DNA of 64,000 nt from a bacterium (GCA_023150945.1 JAKLJX010000002.1:372001-436000), one strand, 5' to 3'; positions 42,920-52,203 are shown, counted from the stretch's first letter. Numbers and translations are program-made. Notes: generated by a model not told the origin, from the letters alone.

Positions 42920-42994
42920 GTTTTCCTCGTCCCTGAATCTACCATTGCCGGGCCTGCGGGGAGCAGGCTCATCTCCATGCGAATCACGCTACCC

Positions 42995-44431
42995 CTAGTC
43001 AGGAACAACAGGCGATACGATTCTCACACTGGTTTCGAAAAGCTCACGGGCATGCAACACCGCCCCCAGCTTTCTTTCGGCCTCTTGCCGATCGCGGCAT
43101 TCCTCGGGATCGATCATGCTGACCCAACTGCGATTTTGCGCCAACCATCTTGCCGCAATCTCGACTTCAGGCGCCGGCGTACCGGTTGTGGCTGTAGCCG
43201 CCTCATCCCAAAACGCTGTCAGCAATTGCTGCAGGCGTTTGCCGGGTTTGTGCCGCGCCGGCAACGCTGCGCGCCGCAGACCTTGCGGCGAAAGTAAATA
43301 GACGACAACGCGTTCACGGCCGGCAGTGCCCGTCGGCCGCTTGATCGGTACGATGAATATACCTCTCTTTTTTTCCGGTTGCGTAGCCGCCGCGTGAATC
43401 CGCTGTTGGCGGTTGAGCGCGGGTTTGATCCGGCGAATCAACGCATTCTCGCGCAGCAGGGCATCCAGTTCGGTTTCGGTGACTTCGAAATGCAATTGCC
43501 GCAGTTGCGCCTGCTGCTGCTGCAGCTTGCGATCTTCCGGTGTGGGCTGGCGAAAATAGGTTTGCAGCCGGTTGCGCAAATTCGCCGCCTTGCCCACGTA
43601 GATCACGCGACCGGCATCATTCTTCATCAGATACACGCCCGGCGCCTCGGGCAACTGCGCCACGAATTGCTCATCAAAATCGAACCCGCCAAAATTGACA
43701 CGCGCGGGCCGGCGCGCCAGCTCGGCGAGTTGTTCCCAGTCTGTCATGCCCCGGGTTCGGCCGCGCTCGAGCAGATGCGCCACAATCTCACTCTCTGCGC
43801 TCAGACGATGGCTCAGTCCCTCCTGCCAGCTCGGATTTCCACTCAACTCGGCATGCAGGGCAGGCAGCTTGGGCGGGCGCGGCAATTGCAGGAGCTGGCG
43901 CGCCAGGCGCGCCAGTGAAATCGTGGTCAACGGCAGGAAAGGCTGCCGGGCCATTGCCGCGATGCGGCCGAGTGCCAGCAGCGCGGGGCGCGGATTCCAT
44001 GAGATGAGAACCGCCTGCTGCAGCAGACCCGACCATTGCTGCCAAAACGCCGCGGCCGTGATGATGGGCAAGTCGGTCGCCGCGGCACTGCCGTCTTGCA
44101 CCACGCAACAAACGGCGCTTTCCCGCAATTCACCTTCTCGCAAAGAACCGAGACCGATCACGATGGCGTTGGCGCGCTTGATCTCAGCCGGCCGCATCGG
44201 TGTTTCCACCAGACCGGCCGGCGGTGACGGCGCCGGTGCCGGCGAGGCGACGAGGTGCCAGTTGCCCAAGCCATCACTCACCACCTGCGGATCATCGTTC
44301 AGCAGCGCGGCCAGCAACTGGTCCGCCTGCGCCGGGCCGGCACTGCGCAGGTGCAAGAGCGCACGCGCGATGGCAACGCCGGAGGCTTGTCCGCCGCATT
44401 GCTTCAGAAAGGCATGAATTCGGTCTCGCAT
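42995..44431 (-). CDS. GIY-YIG nuclease protein with degenerate exonuclease-like domain
   Basis: 478 residues. The order is an N-terminal winged-helix-like segment (~1-60), a DnaQ/DEDD exonuclease-like domain (~85-250), a GIY-YIG nuclease domain (GVYLMKNDAGRVIYVGKAANLRNRL, UvrC-like) and a ~150-residue C-terminal UvrC/Cho-like region. The exonuclease-like part keeps the spacing of that fold, but its catalytic acids look lost: the DxE motif reads IGLG, the second Asp position reads RPA, and the last HxxxxD reads HRLSAE. DnaQ-UvrC fusions related to Cho are known in other bacteria; here the exonuclease half is probably inactive. ATG 44431 is chosen; a promoter-like site lies at 44703-44731. Confidence 0.8.
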   Translation of the reverse strand: MRDRIHAFLKQCGGQASGVAIARALLHLRSAGPAQADQLLAALLNDDPQVVSDGLGNWHLVASPAPAPSPPAGLVETPMRPAEIKRANAIVIGLGSLREGELRESAVCCVVQDGSAAATDLPIITAAAFWQQWSGLLQQAVLISWNPRPALLALGRIAAMARQPFLPLTTISLARLARQLLQLPRPPKLPALHAELSGNPSWQEGLSHRLSAESEIVAHLLERGRTRGMTDWEQLAELARRPARVNFGGFDFDEQFVAQLPEAPGVYLMKNDAGRVIYVGKAANLRNRLQTYFRQPTPEDRKLQQQQAQLRQLHFEVTETELDALLRENALIRRIKPALNRQQRIHAAATQPEKKRGIFIVPIKRPTGTAGRERVVVYLLSPQGLRRAALPARHKPGKRLQQLLTAFWDEAATATTGTPAPEVEIAARWLAQNRSWVSMIDPEECRDRQEAERKLGAVLHARELFETSVRIVSPVVPD

Positions 44432-44807
44432 TGCAGGTGCGCCACTCTTCGACCGGCCGGCTGCCGGCAATGAAACAAAAAGGGCGTTTCCACTCGCGAG
44501 GCCGCAACGTCCCGCTGCTACCGTTCCGTTGCTGCTGCGCCAGAGGAGAACGCCCATCATACACTATCGTGCTTGTCATGCCCAACTCCTGCGTCGTGGT
44601 CATGCCGCCCTCGCGACTCACGGCGGAGCGCAAGGCCCTCCCGCTTTACACCCAAAGATCAACGCCACCCCACCGCACAGGCAAGTTGAGAAACGCGGCG
44701 TTAAAATAGACCAGGGGTCGAAGAAAGTCAAGCGAAAATTCCGGCGTCGGCGCCGTCGGCACGCCACCCGAATGAATGTTGTTCACTGTCCCTGTCGGCC
44801 TCTCCTG
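44432..44807. other. 376-bp gap: leader of the GIY-YIG gene
   Basis: Carries the promoter-like site at 44703-44731 and an untranslated leader of ~265 nt, unusually long. I see no gene, and no clear terminator for the M61 peptidase gene, which ends at 44808. Confidence 0.45.
44703..44731 (-). promoter_or_regulatory. Promoter-like site upstream of the GIY-YIG gene
   Basis: TTGACT (44726-44731), 17 bases, TATTTT (44703-44708) followed by AA on the minus strand. Close to the sigma-70 consensus. It points at the GIY-YIG/response-regulator pair. Confidence 0.6.
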
Positions 44808-46646
44808 TCATTGCGCGCCGAGCCATCTTTCTTTCAACTCGTGTGCTGCCGCAGCCGCGGACTCGAGCGGCACGATCTCATAGGTGAAGCCGCGGCCCGG
44901 CCGGTAAGTCCCGGTGCGTTCGAGCAGGCGGCCGCGCCGGTCGCATAGAAAATTGATCGGCGCGCCGCTGGCGAGATCATCAAACAAGTATTCCCAATTT
45001 GCCGCAAAGGCCTCCCGCTGATTGACCGCGAGAATCTTGTCGCCACGATCGAGACCGGCCTCGTCAGCCACGCTGCCGCGCGCCACCTCCTCCACCACTA
45101 GTTCGCCGCCCTCCTGCCAGGTCAGTCCGACGTCAGCCGGCCGGCGGTGTTCCAGAATTTTGAGTTGCAAGCCGGCATGCTGCAAAAAGCGGTTGTAATC
45201 CACCGGTTCGGTGCCGCGCACGAAAGCCGAGAAGAAGTCATCGAGCTTTGCGCCCGCGGTTTCCTCCGCCGCCTGTTGGAATTCTGCCGCGGTATAGCCT
45301 CGACCCTGCAGGTAATAGCTTTCGGGCTGGCTCACATAGAAGCGGTCATAGAGCGCGGCAAAAACCTCGTCGAGCGAGCGCCGGTTGTTGCTGCGTTGCC
45401 GGATTTCCAGATCCAGCAGCATGCCGAGCACGGCGCCGTGATTGTAGTACGAAGTGAAATGTTGCCTGACGCGGTTGTCATCCAACGGCGGCGGCGTGCG
45501 CAAAAACAACCAGGTCAGCATGCTGGTCATCTCCGCTGATTCCTGCCGCGCACCGGGATGCTGTTCGTAGCCGGCGATTTCCGCGGCCATCTTCGCGAGA
45601 AACTCGCGTTCCTGGTAAAAGCCCATGCGCTGCAAGATCAGGGGCGCATAGTAGCTGGTCAGGCCTTCGGCGATCCACAGATTCTTGCTGTAGACTTCGC
45701 GGCTGTAGTCAAAGGGGCCCAGACCCGCGGGGCGGATGCGCTTGACATTCCACGTGTGAAAGAATTCGTGCGCCGCCAGCAACAACAGGCGTTCGTAGTC
45801 GCGATCCGAGGCGTTTGCGCTCATGTCGGACAGTTCGTGCGTGACGACAAGCTGGGCGGAGTTGAGATGCTCCATGCCGTCGCCGCCGGCGAGCGCGGGC
45901 GCAAAATGGCAGAGAAACCAGTAGTGCTCGTAGGGCAAGCCGCGGCGCAGAACGCGTTCCGCGGTTTGAACGATGGCCTGCAGATCGCGCACAAACGGCT
46001 CGAGGTTGTTTTCGCGGCCGTCGTTGTGCACCACCACGAAGTGTTTCTTGCCGAGCAGCTCGAATTCGCGCTGATGAAACTTTCCCATCTCCACCGGGCT
46101 GTCGATCAACACATCATAGTTCGGCGCGAAGTAGGTGTTGGCCGCGGCCGCGCGCGGCAGGCCGGTCGCCACCTGCCAGCCCGCCGGCGGCGCCAACACG
46201 AGCGTGATAGGCAAATGTTTGTAGGCAACCGCGTACATGAAAACCGGAGCGCCATTGAGATTAACATGTTCTTCATTGGCCTGGCTGAAAGTGCCCGACA
46301 AGGTGTTGGCAAAGACGCGGTAGCGCAGCTCGCAACGCCGCGCTTTGCCTTGGTGCAGCCGCCAGGTCTGTTTGTCCAGGCGCTCCACGGCCAGCGGATT
46401 TCCCTGGCCGTCGGTCGCGCGCACGGCCGTAACGTTTTTGGCGAAATCGTAGATCACATACCGGCCCGGTGACCAGGCCGGCATGGCAAAATCTAGCGCT
46501 GTTTCGGCAAAATCTTCAACCGTGATGGCAATGTCGAGGAAATGATGCCGGCGGTCGGTGACCTCAACGGTGTAACGCAAAGTTGGTGTTGCTGCAGCAG
46601 GGACAACGAGGGTGAGCGCCATAAGCATCCATCGCGTTAGTGACAT
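44808..46646 (-). CDS. M61-family metallopeptidase with PDZ domain
   Basis: 612-residue exported peptidase of the M61 (glycyl aminopeptidase) family. Signal peptide (MLMALTLVVPAAAT), an N-terminal beta domain, the catalytic domain with HEFFH at 293-297 (zinc ligands and Glu), WNVKRIRP and WIAEGLTSYY with the third ligand Glu, and a C-terminal PDZ domain (GELVVEEVARGSVADEAGLDRGDKILAVN). Start ATG 46646 follows GGAG and overlaps the CYTH gene stop by 10 bp, so the two are translationally coupled. Substrates of this family include Gly/Ala N-termini; the reason for coupling to CYTH and CHAD genes is not known. Confidence 0.9.
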   Translation of the reverse strand: MSLTRWMLMALTLVVPAAATPTLRYTVEVTDRRHHFLDIAITVEDFAETALDFAMPAWSPGRYVIYDFAKNVTAVRATDGQGNPLAVERLDKQTWRLHQGKARRCELRYRVFANTLSGTFSQANEEHVNLNGAPVFMYAVAYKHLPITLVLAPPAGWQVATGLPRAAAANTYFAPNYDVLIDSPVEMGKFHQREFELLGKKHFVVVHNDGRENNLEPFVRDLQAIVQTAERVLRRGLPYEHYWFLCHFAPALAGGDGMEHLNSAQLVVTHELSDMSANASDRDYERLLLLAAHEFFHTWNVKRIRPAGLGPFDYSREVYSKNLWIAEGLTSYYAPLILQRMGFYQEREFLAKMAAEIAGYEQHPGARQESAEMTSMLTWLFLRTPPPLDDNRVRQHFTSYYNHGAVLGMLLDLEIRQRSNNRRSLDEVFAALYDRFYVSQPESYYLQGRGYTAAEFQQAAEETAGAKLDDFFSAFVRGTEPVDYNRFLQHAGLQLKILEHRRPADVGLTWQEGGELVVEEVARGSVADEAGLDRGDKILAVNQREAFAANWEYLFDDLASGAPINFLCDRRGRLLERTGTYRPGRGFTYEIVPLESAAAAAHELKERWLGAQ

Positions 46647-47194
46647 GGTGTCTCCGTCAACAGGTCCGCATACGAGCCGGAAATCAAATCGGCGGCACGC
46701 ACGCCGAAGGCTTGCAGCAGCCGCAGCGCTTCAGCCTCTGCCACCGCCACCTGGCTTTCATCGCCGGCCACGGCTTCGACTTCCACGAATTCGCCCAAAC
46801 CTTCCACCTGGTCCAGATGAATGCGAATGCTGCCGCCCGGCAGCGGCAGCAAATGAAGCTCGCGGCGCTTCGCCACCACCACCCGAATGCCCAACGCCTC
46901 CTGCAGCACGCGCTTCATCCGGCCGGCGTCAGCAACCGGCGCGAGGAAATAGTCGCTGCGTTTCACTGCCGGCAGATCAGGTCGGTGATAAAAGATCAGT
47001 TGGCATTCGGCAGTCGGCGGCGCGTCCGCCGGCATGGTGTGTGTGATCTCACGCAGCTTCAGGCGGCCGGCGGCAACATTGAAATAGGTATCGCGTTGCT
47101 GAAGAACGCCGACAAAGGTTGCCGAAAGCGAATGCAACACGGCCATCATCGTCGCCCGGTCGTGCCAGCGCGCCTTGAATTCCAGGTTGATCAT
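46637..47194 (-). CDS. CYTH-domain protein (class IV adenylate cyclase / triphosphatase type)
   Basis: 185-residue CYTH (CyaB-thiamine triphosphatase) domain protein. It begins MINLEFKARW, matching the ExK start of the fold, and contains the charged strands expected for a triphosphate tunnel (LKLREITH, QLIFYHRPD, IRVVVAKRRELHLL, IRIHLDQVEGLGEFVEVEA). Such enzymes cleave triphosphates (thiamine triphosphate, tripolyphosphate) or cyclise ATP; which one cannot be told here. ATG 47194 chosen because upstream codons lack the fold. Lies downstream of the CHAD gene and upstream of the M61 gene. Confidence 0.88.
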   Translation of the reverse strand: MINLEFKARWHDRATMMAVLHSLSATFVGVLQQRDTYFNVAAGRLKLREITHTMPADAPPTAECQLIFYHRPDLPAVKRSDYFLAPVADAGRMKRVLQEALGIRVVVAKRRELHLLPLPGGSIRIHLDQVEGLGEFVEVEAVAGDESQVAVAEAEALRLLQAFGVRAADLISGSYADLLTETPCH

Positions 47195-47315
47195 GTTGCT
47201 CCGTTTTGCGGTGGGCATGACACCGGTTGCCAACTGCTGCACGCAGCAGGCTGTGGATCAAGCCGACGTTGTTCAGATGGCACGGCAAGAAGGTGATTGG
47301 CGGATGGCCGATCCC

Positions 47316-48344
47316 TCAGGAGGCTTCGGCGGCTGGTGACGAGGGCGCCTCGGTCTTGGGGAGGGCCGGACGCGGCCGAGGCGGCACCACCCGCTTCCGC
47401 CATTCCGTCAGCGTGGCCGGGCCGAAGAGTTTGAGGTATTTTTCATAGAATTGCTGGCGTTCCTGCGCGAGATGGGCGAACACTTTCTCATAGCCTTCCA
47501 ACAGCAGGCCGGCGAAAGTCTGTTGCTGCAGCGACGCGTAGCGCTCGTGCACCAGCGCGATGAAAACGTCACGGTCGTGCAAATCGCCCAGCACGGTTTG
47601 CAGTTTCTTGAAGAAGCTCAGATTCTCGGCCACGCCCTCACCGGCCGCGAAACCGAGCACTTCCAGGGCGTAGCGCAGCTTCTTCACGGCGATACGCAGA
47701 TTGTGCAAGCCCTCCACGTGATCTTCACCGGTGATGGCGGCGCGCACCTTGAACACTTCCTGCAGGCGCTGCAACAGCAGCGTGCGGGCCAGCCGGCCGG
47801 CGGTGCGTGGACCACGGCGCCGGCCGGGCGACACTTGCGCGAGCTTTTGAAACGCGGCTTCGAACGCTGCCGGCAATTCCGCCGCCTTGACCTTGTTGCT
47901 CAGACGTTCCTGCATGCGTTCACGTTCTCGGCGTTGTTGTTTCACCAAACGACGGAGCAGATCTTCGAGCGCGAAGCGCGCCACCAACTCCGGCGCGCGG
48001 CCATGCTGCTCCGAAAAAAACGCCACCGCCACATCGGCATTGCGCGCCGCGCCCAGCGTGCGAGTGACTTGCCGCACGCGGCCGTACAACCGGTCATACT
48101 GCCGCTCCGGAAAACAAAAGGCAAAGATCTCCAGCGCCTCGCGCAGCCGCCGCGACCACACGCGCATGTCATGCAGCGCCTCGATATCCTCGCCGCGGCG
48201 CGTGCCCTCTTCGCAGCGTGCCATTTCAACGGCACGCTCGAGAATGAGCTGGCGGGCGCAAACCAGCGGCGGCGTGTCAGCGTCGAGCGCGACCGGCGCA
48301 AAGGATACCACCCGCGCGTTGAGGGAAGGGGGACGATTCATCAT
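47316..48344 (-). CDS. CHAD-domain protein
   Basis: 342-residue CHAD domain, an all-helical fold rich in conserved His and basic residues that binds polyphosphate and is often fused to or next to CYTH. Visible features include ALHDMRVWSRRLREALEIF near the start and EGLHNLRIAVKKLRYALEVLGF in the second half, the duplicated HxxR...K/R helices. A Pro/Ala-rich tail ends the protein. The neighbouring CYTH gene (121 bp downstream) makes the usual pair as separate chains. Promoter-like site at 48496-48524. Confidence 0.92.
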   Translation of the reverse strand: MMNRPPSLNARVVSFAPVALDADTPPLVCARQLILERAVEMARCEEGTRRGEDIEALHDMRVWSRRLREALEIFAFCFPERQYDRLYGRVRQVTRTLGAARNADVAVAFFSEQHGRAPELVARFALEDLLRRLVKQQRRERERMQERLSNKVKAAELPAAFEAAFQKLAQVSPGRRRGPRTAGRLARTLLLQRLQEVFKVRAAITGEDHVEGLHNLRIAVKKLRYALEVLGFAAGEGVAENLSFFKKLQTVLGDLHDRDVFIALVHERYASLQQQTFAGLLLEGYEKVFAHLAQERQQFYEKYLKLFGPATLTEWRKRVVPPRPRPALPKTEAPSSPAAEAS

Positions 48345-48441
48345 GTGCTCTTGAGAATGCCCGGGACAGGCGGACTACCGCCACGGGAACGATGCCAGTG
48401 TTCCGGCCACTGCAAACCAGGGTTCTTCGCACAGCGCAGAA

Positions 48442-48476
48442 GAATTCTGCAACAGCCTGGGCTCAGCTCAGGCTGA
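48442..48476. repeat. Inverted repeat in the leader of the CHAD gene
   Basis: CAGCCTG and CAGGCTG arms pair across GGCTCAGCT, with CAACA and AACCT outside. It resembles palindrome A of the dispersed repeat family but has diverged, so membership is doubtful. Lies between the promoter and the CHAD start codon. Confidence 0.4.
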
Positions 48477-48495
48477 ACCTGGCTCGGACACCGGC

Positions 48496-48524
48496 AATCT
48501 AACAAAAAAAATGGCGGAAGCCAA
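48496..48524 (-). promoter_or_regulatory. Promoter-like site of the CHAD-CYTH-M61 operon
   Basis: TTGGCT (48519-48524), 17 bases, TAGATT (48496-48501) then G on the minus strand. The spacer holds a run of eight T bases that could also be read as a terminator tail after a weak TGGC/GCCA stem; the promoter reading fits the pattern of the other sites better. Confidence 0.5.
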
Positions 48525-48605
48525 GACTGGGAGCAGAATTCGCCGCAGGCCGCGACGGCATGTGGTGGGTCAAGGATTCGGCCGGCGGGGTCAGGGAACG
48601 CGACT

Positions 48606-50762
48606 TCAATTCACAGGTGCCGAGCCGGTCGCGCGATTGCCTTGATAGACCAGCTTGAACGCATCGGCAACCACCGGGCCGTTGGCTTGGTTGGTGATGG
48701 TGAGGGCAGCCTCACCGCCGCGCTCGAAGCGAAAGATGCCGAGCGAATTCCAACGGCCGGAGGCGCGGCTTTGATCGACGAACACGGTTTTCTCACCGCC
48801 GGCGAAACGAATATGATGCGGCACGTTCTCGCCCTCTTTCGCGGAGGCGACCGACTTGCCGTATTGGCCGTGCCATTCGAAAACTTCATAGTCGCCGGAG
48901 ACGCCGATGCCCGGCCGGTAAATTGCGCGCGCCTCGCCGTTGCCCGGCGCGGCAGTACGAAAGCCGTACAAGTTTTGCCAGGTCGCGCAACGCAAAGTGT
49001 AGAAGTCGAAGCCATCATCGCATTGCGGCGTCCAGTCCCCGATGAATTCCGTGTTGCGGCTGCCCGCGCTCGTGCTGCTGTGGGAATCATCGAGCACGAT
49101 ATCGGTCACGACGGTGCGCGGCTCGCGGGTGAGCAAGATGGCATCGCCGACAATCATCGTGGCCTGGCCGGCGGCCTCGAATTCATGGCCTTTGAGCTGT
49201 ACCGCCGTGAACGGCTGGCCGTTGTTGCAGTCCGGATCTTGCCCGCCTTGAAAGCGATAGTAAGGTCCATTGTAGCCGTTCAATGATTGCAGATCCTCAT
49301 CCTCGACTTCCACCAATCCGCCGGTGACATTGACAATCACCGCGCCTGCATCGAAGAAGCGCACCCAAATGTGATCGCGCAAGCGCTGCACTTCGCTGGT
49401 GGGATAGCCGATTTTCACCGCCAGCTCGTCATAGTATTGATTGTAGTAATGCTCGCCGGATTCGAGATCTTCATACTCGAAATACCAGTCGAAGCACATG
49501 GCCACGCCCAGCAGAAAACGCGCGTGCTGAAAATAGTTCCGCGAAGGCGAGGGTTTGCGCGGGTCACGGCCTTCCGGATTGCCGTTCAGCAGCGAAACCA
49601 CCGGCTTGTGCGCGCGATTCATCAGCGTGCGGTAGGTGGTGAAGAAGAAATTCTGATCGAAGATGCCGCTGGTATGCTCCGACACCATGCCGTTGGTTTC
49701 CTCCCAGCCGAAGCCGTGCGCCGTGCCGGAGTTGAGCAGAATGATCTGGTTCGGCCCCAGGCGCTCGCGCAGTTTGCGCAGCAGCTCGTCGATGCCGGCC
49801 TGCCAGTGTGCGATCACCCAGGTTTTACCCTTGCCATGTTCATCGAGATCATTTTGCCCGTTGCGGTCGAGGTCAATGTCAGGAATATCCCGGCCCGGCC
49901 CGAGCTGGTAAGTCAAATGCTCACGGCCGTAGATGCCGTCGGTCGAGACGCCGGCAAACACGGTGTGATCGACTTCTCGGGTGAGAAAATCGAGCAGAAA
50001 GTCGACATAGCGCCGGCCCTGTACCTGCGGGCAGAGATCGGAAAAATCCGAGAACCAGGAATCTTCACCATAAAGCTGAATGCGGCGGCCGCGGGAATCA
50101 ACCGCAAACCAGGCCGTTTGAAAGCCGGGAATCTCGTTGCCCTTGTTCCAGTCCTTGGCCGGTAGCAGCATCACGTTGGGATTGAGTTTCTTGATGCGGC
50201 GGCCCCAGGCCGGGTCGTCATTGCGCGTCATCACCAGGTCGAATTTGGCATACCATTCGTCCGGCGCGCCGCCCCACTGAAAAATCGCGGTGCGGGGATA
50301 GGGATGATGTGCCACCGTCGCCGAAGTCGCCGAGGAATGGTTCTGGCCGTGGCGCGCTGCAATCTCCATCAACATCAGGATTTCGTCGACTTCCTTGTAG
50401 GTTAGGCGGCGATCCTGAATGTGGGAGACCAGTGTCGCGGCGAGTTGCTGCAAATCATACTTCGTAATCTCGTCGCGTGCAGCGGCGTTGACGAAGGCAT
50501 CCAGCGTGGTGACGAATTTTTCCTTGTTGTTGGTGACGTAACCGTCTGGGAAGTAGCGAAAAAGCTCATAGAACAAATCACCCGCCACCCAGCCCACGGC
50601 GACTTGCAGGTACTTGTCGCGATTCAGCCAAAAATAAGCCGTGACGCTGCCGACGAGCAGCAATGCGAGCAGGGCGCCCGTCAGCAGGCCGCGCAGCCAC
50701 GTGCGGCGCTTGATCAGGCCCACTTCCATCGCCAGGAGTTTTTGATACTTGCCTTCGTCCAT
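48606..50762 (-). CDS. Membrane-anchored putative glycoside hydrolase with golvesin-like domain (paralogue A)
   Basis: 718 residues. A short cytoplasmic N-terminus is followed by one transmembrane helix (LLTGALLALLLVGSVTAYFWL) and a ~110-residue helical spacer, then a putative glycosidase domain that resembles the GHL15-type hypothetical hydrolases (HPYPRTAIFQW, DEWYAKFDLVM, NPNVMLLPAKDWNKGNEIPGF, GVSTDGIYGREH, QIILLNSGTAHGFGW). The C-terminus is a golvesin/xanthan-lyase-like domain (YEVFEWHGQYG...GRWNSLGIFRFERG...VVADAFKLVY). The whole second part is strongly similar to the protein at 59547. ATG 50762 chosen; the upstream frame lacks hydrophobic sequence. Last gene of the polysaccharide locus. 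Confidence 0.82.
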   Translation of the reverse strand: MDEGKYQKLLAMEVGLIKRRTWLRGLLTGALLALLLVGSVTAYFWLNRDKYLQVAVGWVAGDLFYELFRYFPDGYVTNNKEKFVTTLDAFVNAAARDEITKYDLQQLAATLVSHIQDRRLTYKEVDEILMLMEIAARHGQNHSSATSATVAHHPYPRTAIFQWGGAPDEWYAKFDLVMTRNDDPAWGRRIKKLNPNVMLLPAKDWNKGNEIPGFQTAWFAVDSRGRRIQLYGEDSWFSDFSDLCPQVQGRRYVDFLLDFLTREVDHTVFAGVSTDGIYGREHLTYQLGPGRDIPDIDLDRNGQNDLDEHGKGKTWVIAHWQAGIDELLRKLRERLGPNQIILLNSGTAHGFGWEETNGMVSEHTSGIFDQNFFFTTYRTLMNRAHKPVVSLLNGNPEGRDPRKPSPSRNYFQHARFLLGVAMCFDWYFEYEDLESGEHYYNQYYDELAVKIGYPTSEVQRLRDHIWVRFFDAGAVIVNVTGGLVEVEDEDLQSLNGYNGPYYRFQGGQDPDCNNGQPFTAVQLKGHEFEAAGQATMIVGDAILLTREPRTVVTDIVLDDSHSSTSAGSRNTEFIGDWTPQCDDGFDFYTLRCATWQNLYGFRTAAPGNGEARAIYRPGIGVSGDYEVFEWHGQYGKSVASAKEGENVPHHIRFAGGEKTVFVDQSRASGRWNSLGIFRFERGGEAALTITNQANGPVVADAFKLVYQGNRATGSAPVN

Positions 50763-50936
50763 GTTGTCACTCGATGATGAAAAGAAACCGGCCACCGTCA
50801 CCGCGCTGTGCCGCGCGCAAGCGAAGCCGCGCAACGGCGTTGGCAACGTGGTGGCCAGGCAAGAGAAATTGGAGGCCTGGCGACGGTCAATCGTACGCCA
50901 GAAGCAGCGCTCGTTGGACAGCGCGGCGAGGCGAAA

Positions 50937-52100
50937 TCAACGTTGCGCCTTGCGGGCAAACAGCGTGTCGAGTGTTTCCTCGAATGAAGCGATTTGCTGC
51001 TGCAACGTGAAACGGTTCTCCACCGTGGCACGGGCGTTCTTGCCGAGCTGGTTGAGGCGCGTCCGGTCGTGCAAGACCTGCAGCAGGGCGTCACGCAAAG
51101 GCGCAACTTCTCCCGGCGGCACCAGAAAGCCATTCTCACCGGGCTTCACCAACTCCGGAACGCCGCCGACACGCGTGGCAATCACCGGCTTGCGGCAAGC
51201 CATGGCTTCCAGCAACACGTTGGGCAGGCCTTCACCCGGCAAGGAGGGCAGCACGAAGAGGTCCACGGCATTCACCCATTGCGCCACGTCCGGCCGCACG
51301 CCCATGAAGAAAACACGGTTCTGCAACTGCCGCGCAGCGACCTGTGCCTGTAATTCGGCGCGCAGCGAGCCGTCACCAACGAACACAAGATGCGCGTCGG
51401 GAAATTGCGGGGCGAGCGGAGCGAACGCGTCGATCAAATAGCGATGCCCTTTCCAGGGTTCCAGGCGCGCGACCGTGCCGATCAAAAAGCTCCGCGGGCT
51501 GACGCCGATTTCCCGGCGCTTGGCCAGCACGCGGTCATGACCATTGGGATGAAATTGTTCGAGATCGACGCCGTAGTGAATGACGCGAATCTTGCTCGCG
51601 GGAATGCCGCGCCGCCGCACGAGCGACTGCTTTACTTCATGCGAAACCGCCACGATCAAATCAGCGCAGGCCATCGCCAGCCGGTAACCGCCGCGGCGCT
51701 GTAGGTTGTTGTGATAGGGATCGCCCTCGTGCGACACGGTTTCCCAGGAGAGAATGGCGGGGACGCCGGCCATCTTGGCGGCGGTGGTGCCGATGACATC
51801 GGCCCAAAACAATGTGGTTTGCACGATGTCGATCCGGCGTTCTTTCATCAGATGGTAAAGGCGAAAGAAGGGCTGCGGATCAAACGCCCAGCGCCGGCAA
51901 TAGTCAAAAATCTCGATGCCGAGCTTTTCGAACTGGGGCCGCAGCGGGCCGCCCGGCCCCACGGTGGCGAGCAGGATCTCATACTTGTTGCGATCCAGCC
52001 GCTCGATCAATTCCCACAATTTGTTCTCGGCGCCGCCCATGCGAAAGCCATCCACCACTTGCAGCACGCGCAGACGCCGGGGTTGCTTGTCGGTGTTCAT
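50937..52100 (-). CDS. Glycosyltransferase family 4
   Basis: 387 residues, GT-B fold. N-terminal half VLQVVDGFRMGGAENKLWELIERL (gripping the acceptor); C-terminal GT4 motifs PWKGHRYLIDAFAPL, LVFVGDGSLRAELQ, FVLPSLPGEGLPNVLLEAMACRKPVIATRVGGVPELV. ATG 52100 follows GAGGA within 5 nt; a TTG three codons earlier is possible. Retaining transferase that adds one sugar to a lipid-linked polysaccharide unit. Donor cannot be deduced. Follows the nucleotide-sugar SDR gene (103 bp gap). Confidence 0.92.
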   Translation of the reverse strand: MNTDKQPRRLRVLQVVDGFRMGGAENKLWELIERLDRNKYEILLATVGPGGPLRPQFEKLGIEIFDYCRRWAFDPQPFFRLYHLMKERRIDIVQTTLFWADVIGTTAAKMAGVPAILSWETVSHEGDPYHNNLQRRGGYRLAMACADLIVAVSHEVKQSLVRRRGIPASKIRVIHYGVDLEQFHPNGHDRVLAKRREIGVSPRSFLIGTVARLEPWKGHRYLIDAFAPLAPQFPDAHLVFVGDGSLRAELQAQVAARQLQNRVFFMGVRPDVAQWVNAVDLFVLPSLPGEGLPNVLLEAMACRKPVIATRVGGVPELVKPGENGFLVPPGEVAPLRDALLQVLHDRTRLNQLGKNARATVENRFTLQQQIASFEETLDTLFARKAQR

Positions 52101-52203
52101 CTTCCTCAAACCAAACTGGTCCAGCCAAACCGCCGTGCGCGATTGCCCGGCGGCCGTCGGACGTCATCAAGCGAAATCACGCGGCCGGCTACCGGCCGGC
52201 AGC

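Noticed and set aside
48504-48524. Intrinsic terminator (TGGC stem plus eight T) after the GH gene
   Set aside because: The stem is only 4 bp; the same bases form a TTGGCT-N17-TAGATTG promoter-like site placed well for the CHAD gene, which I consider more likely.
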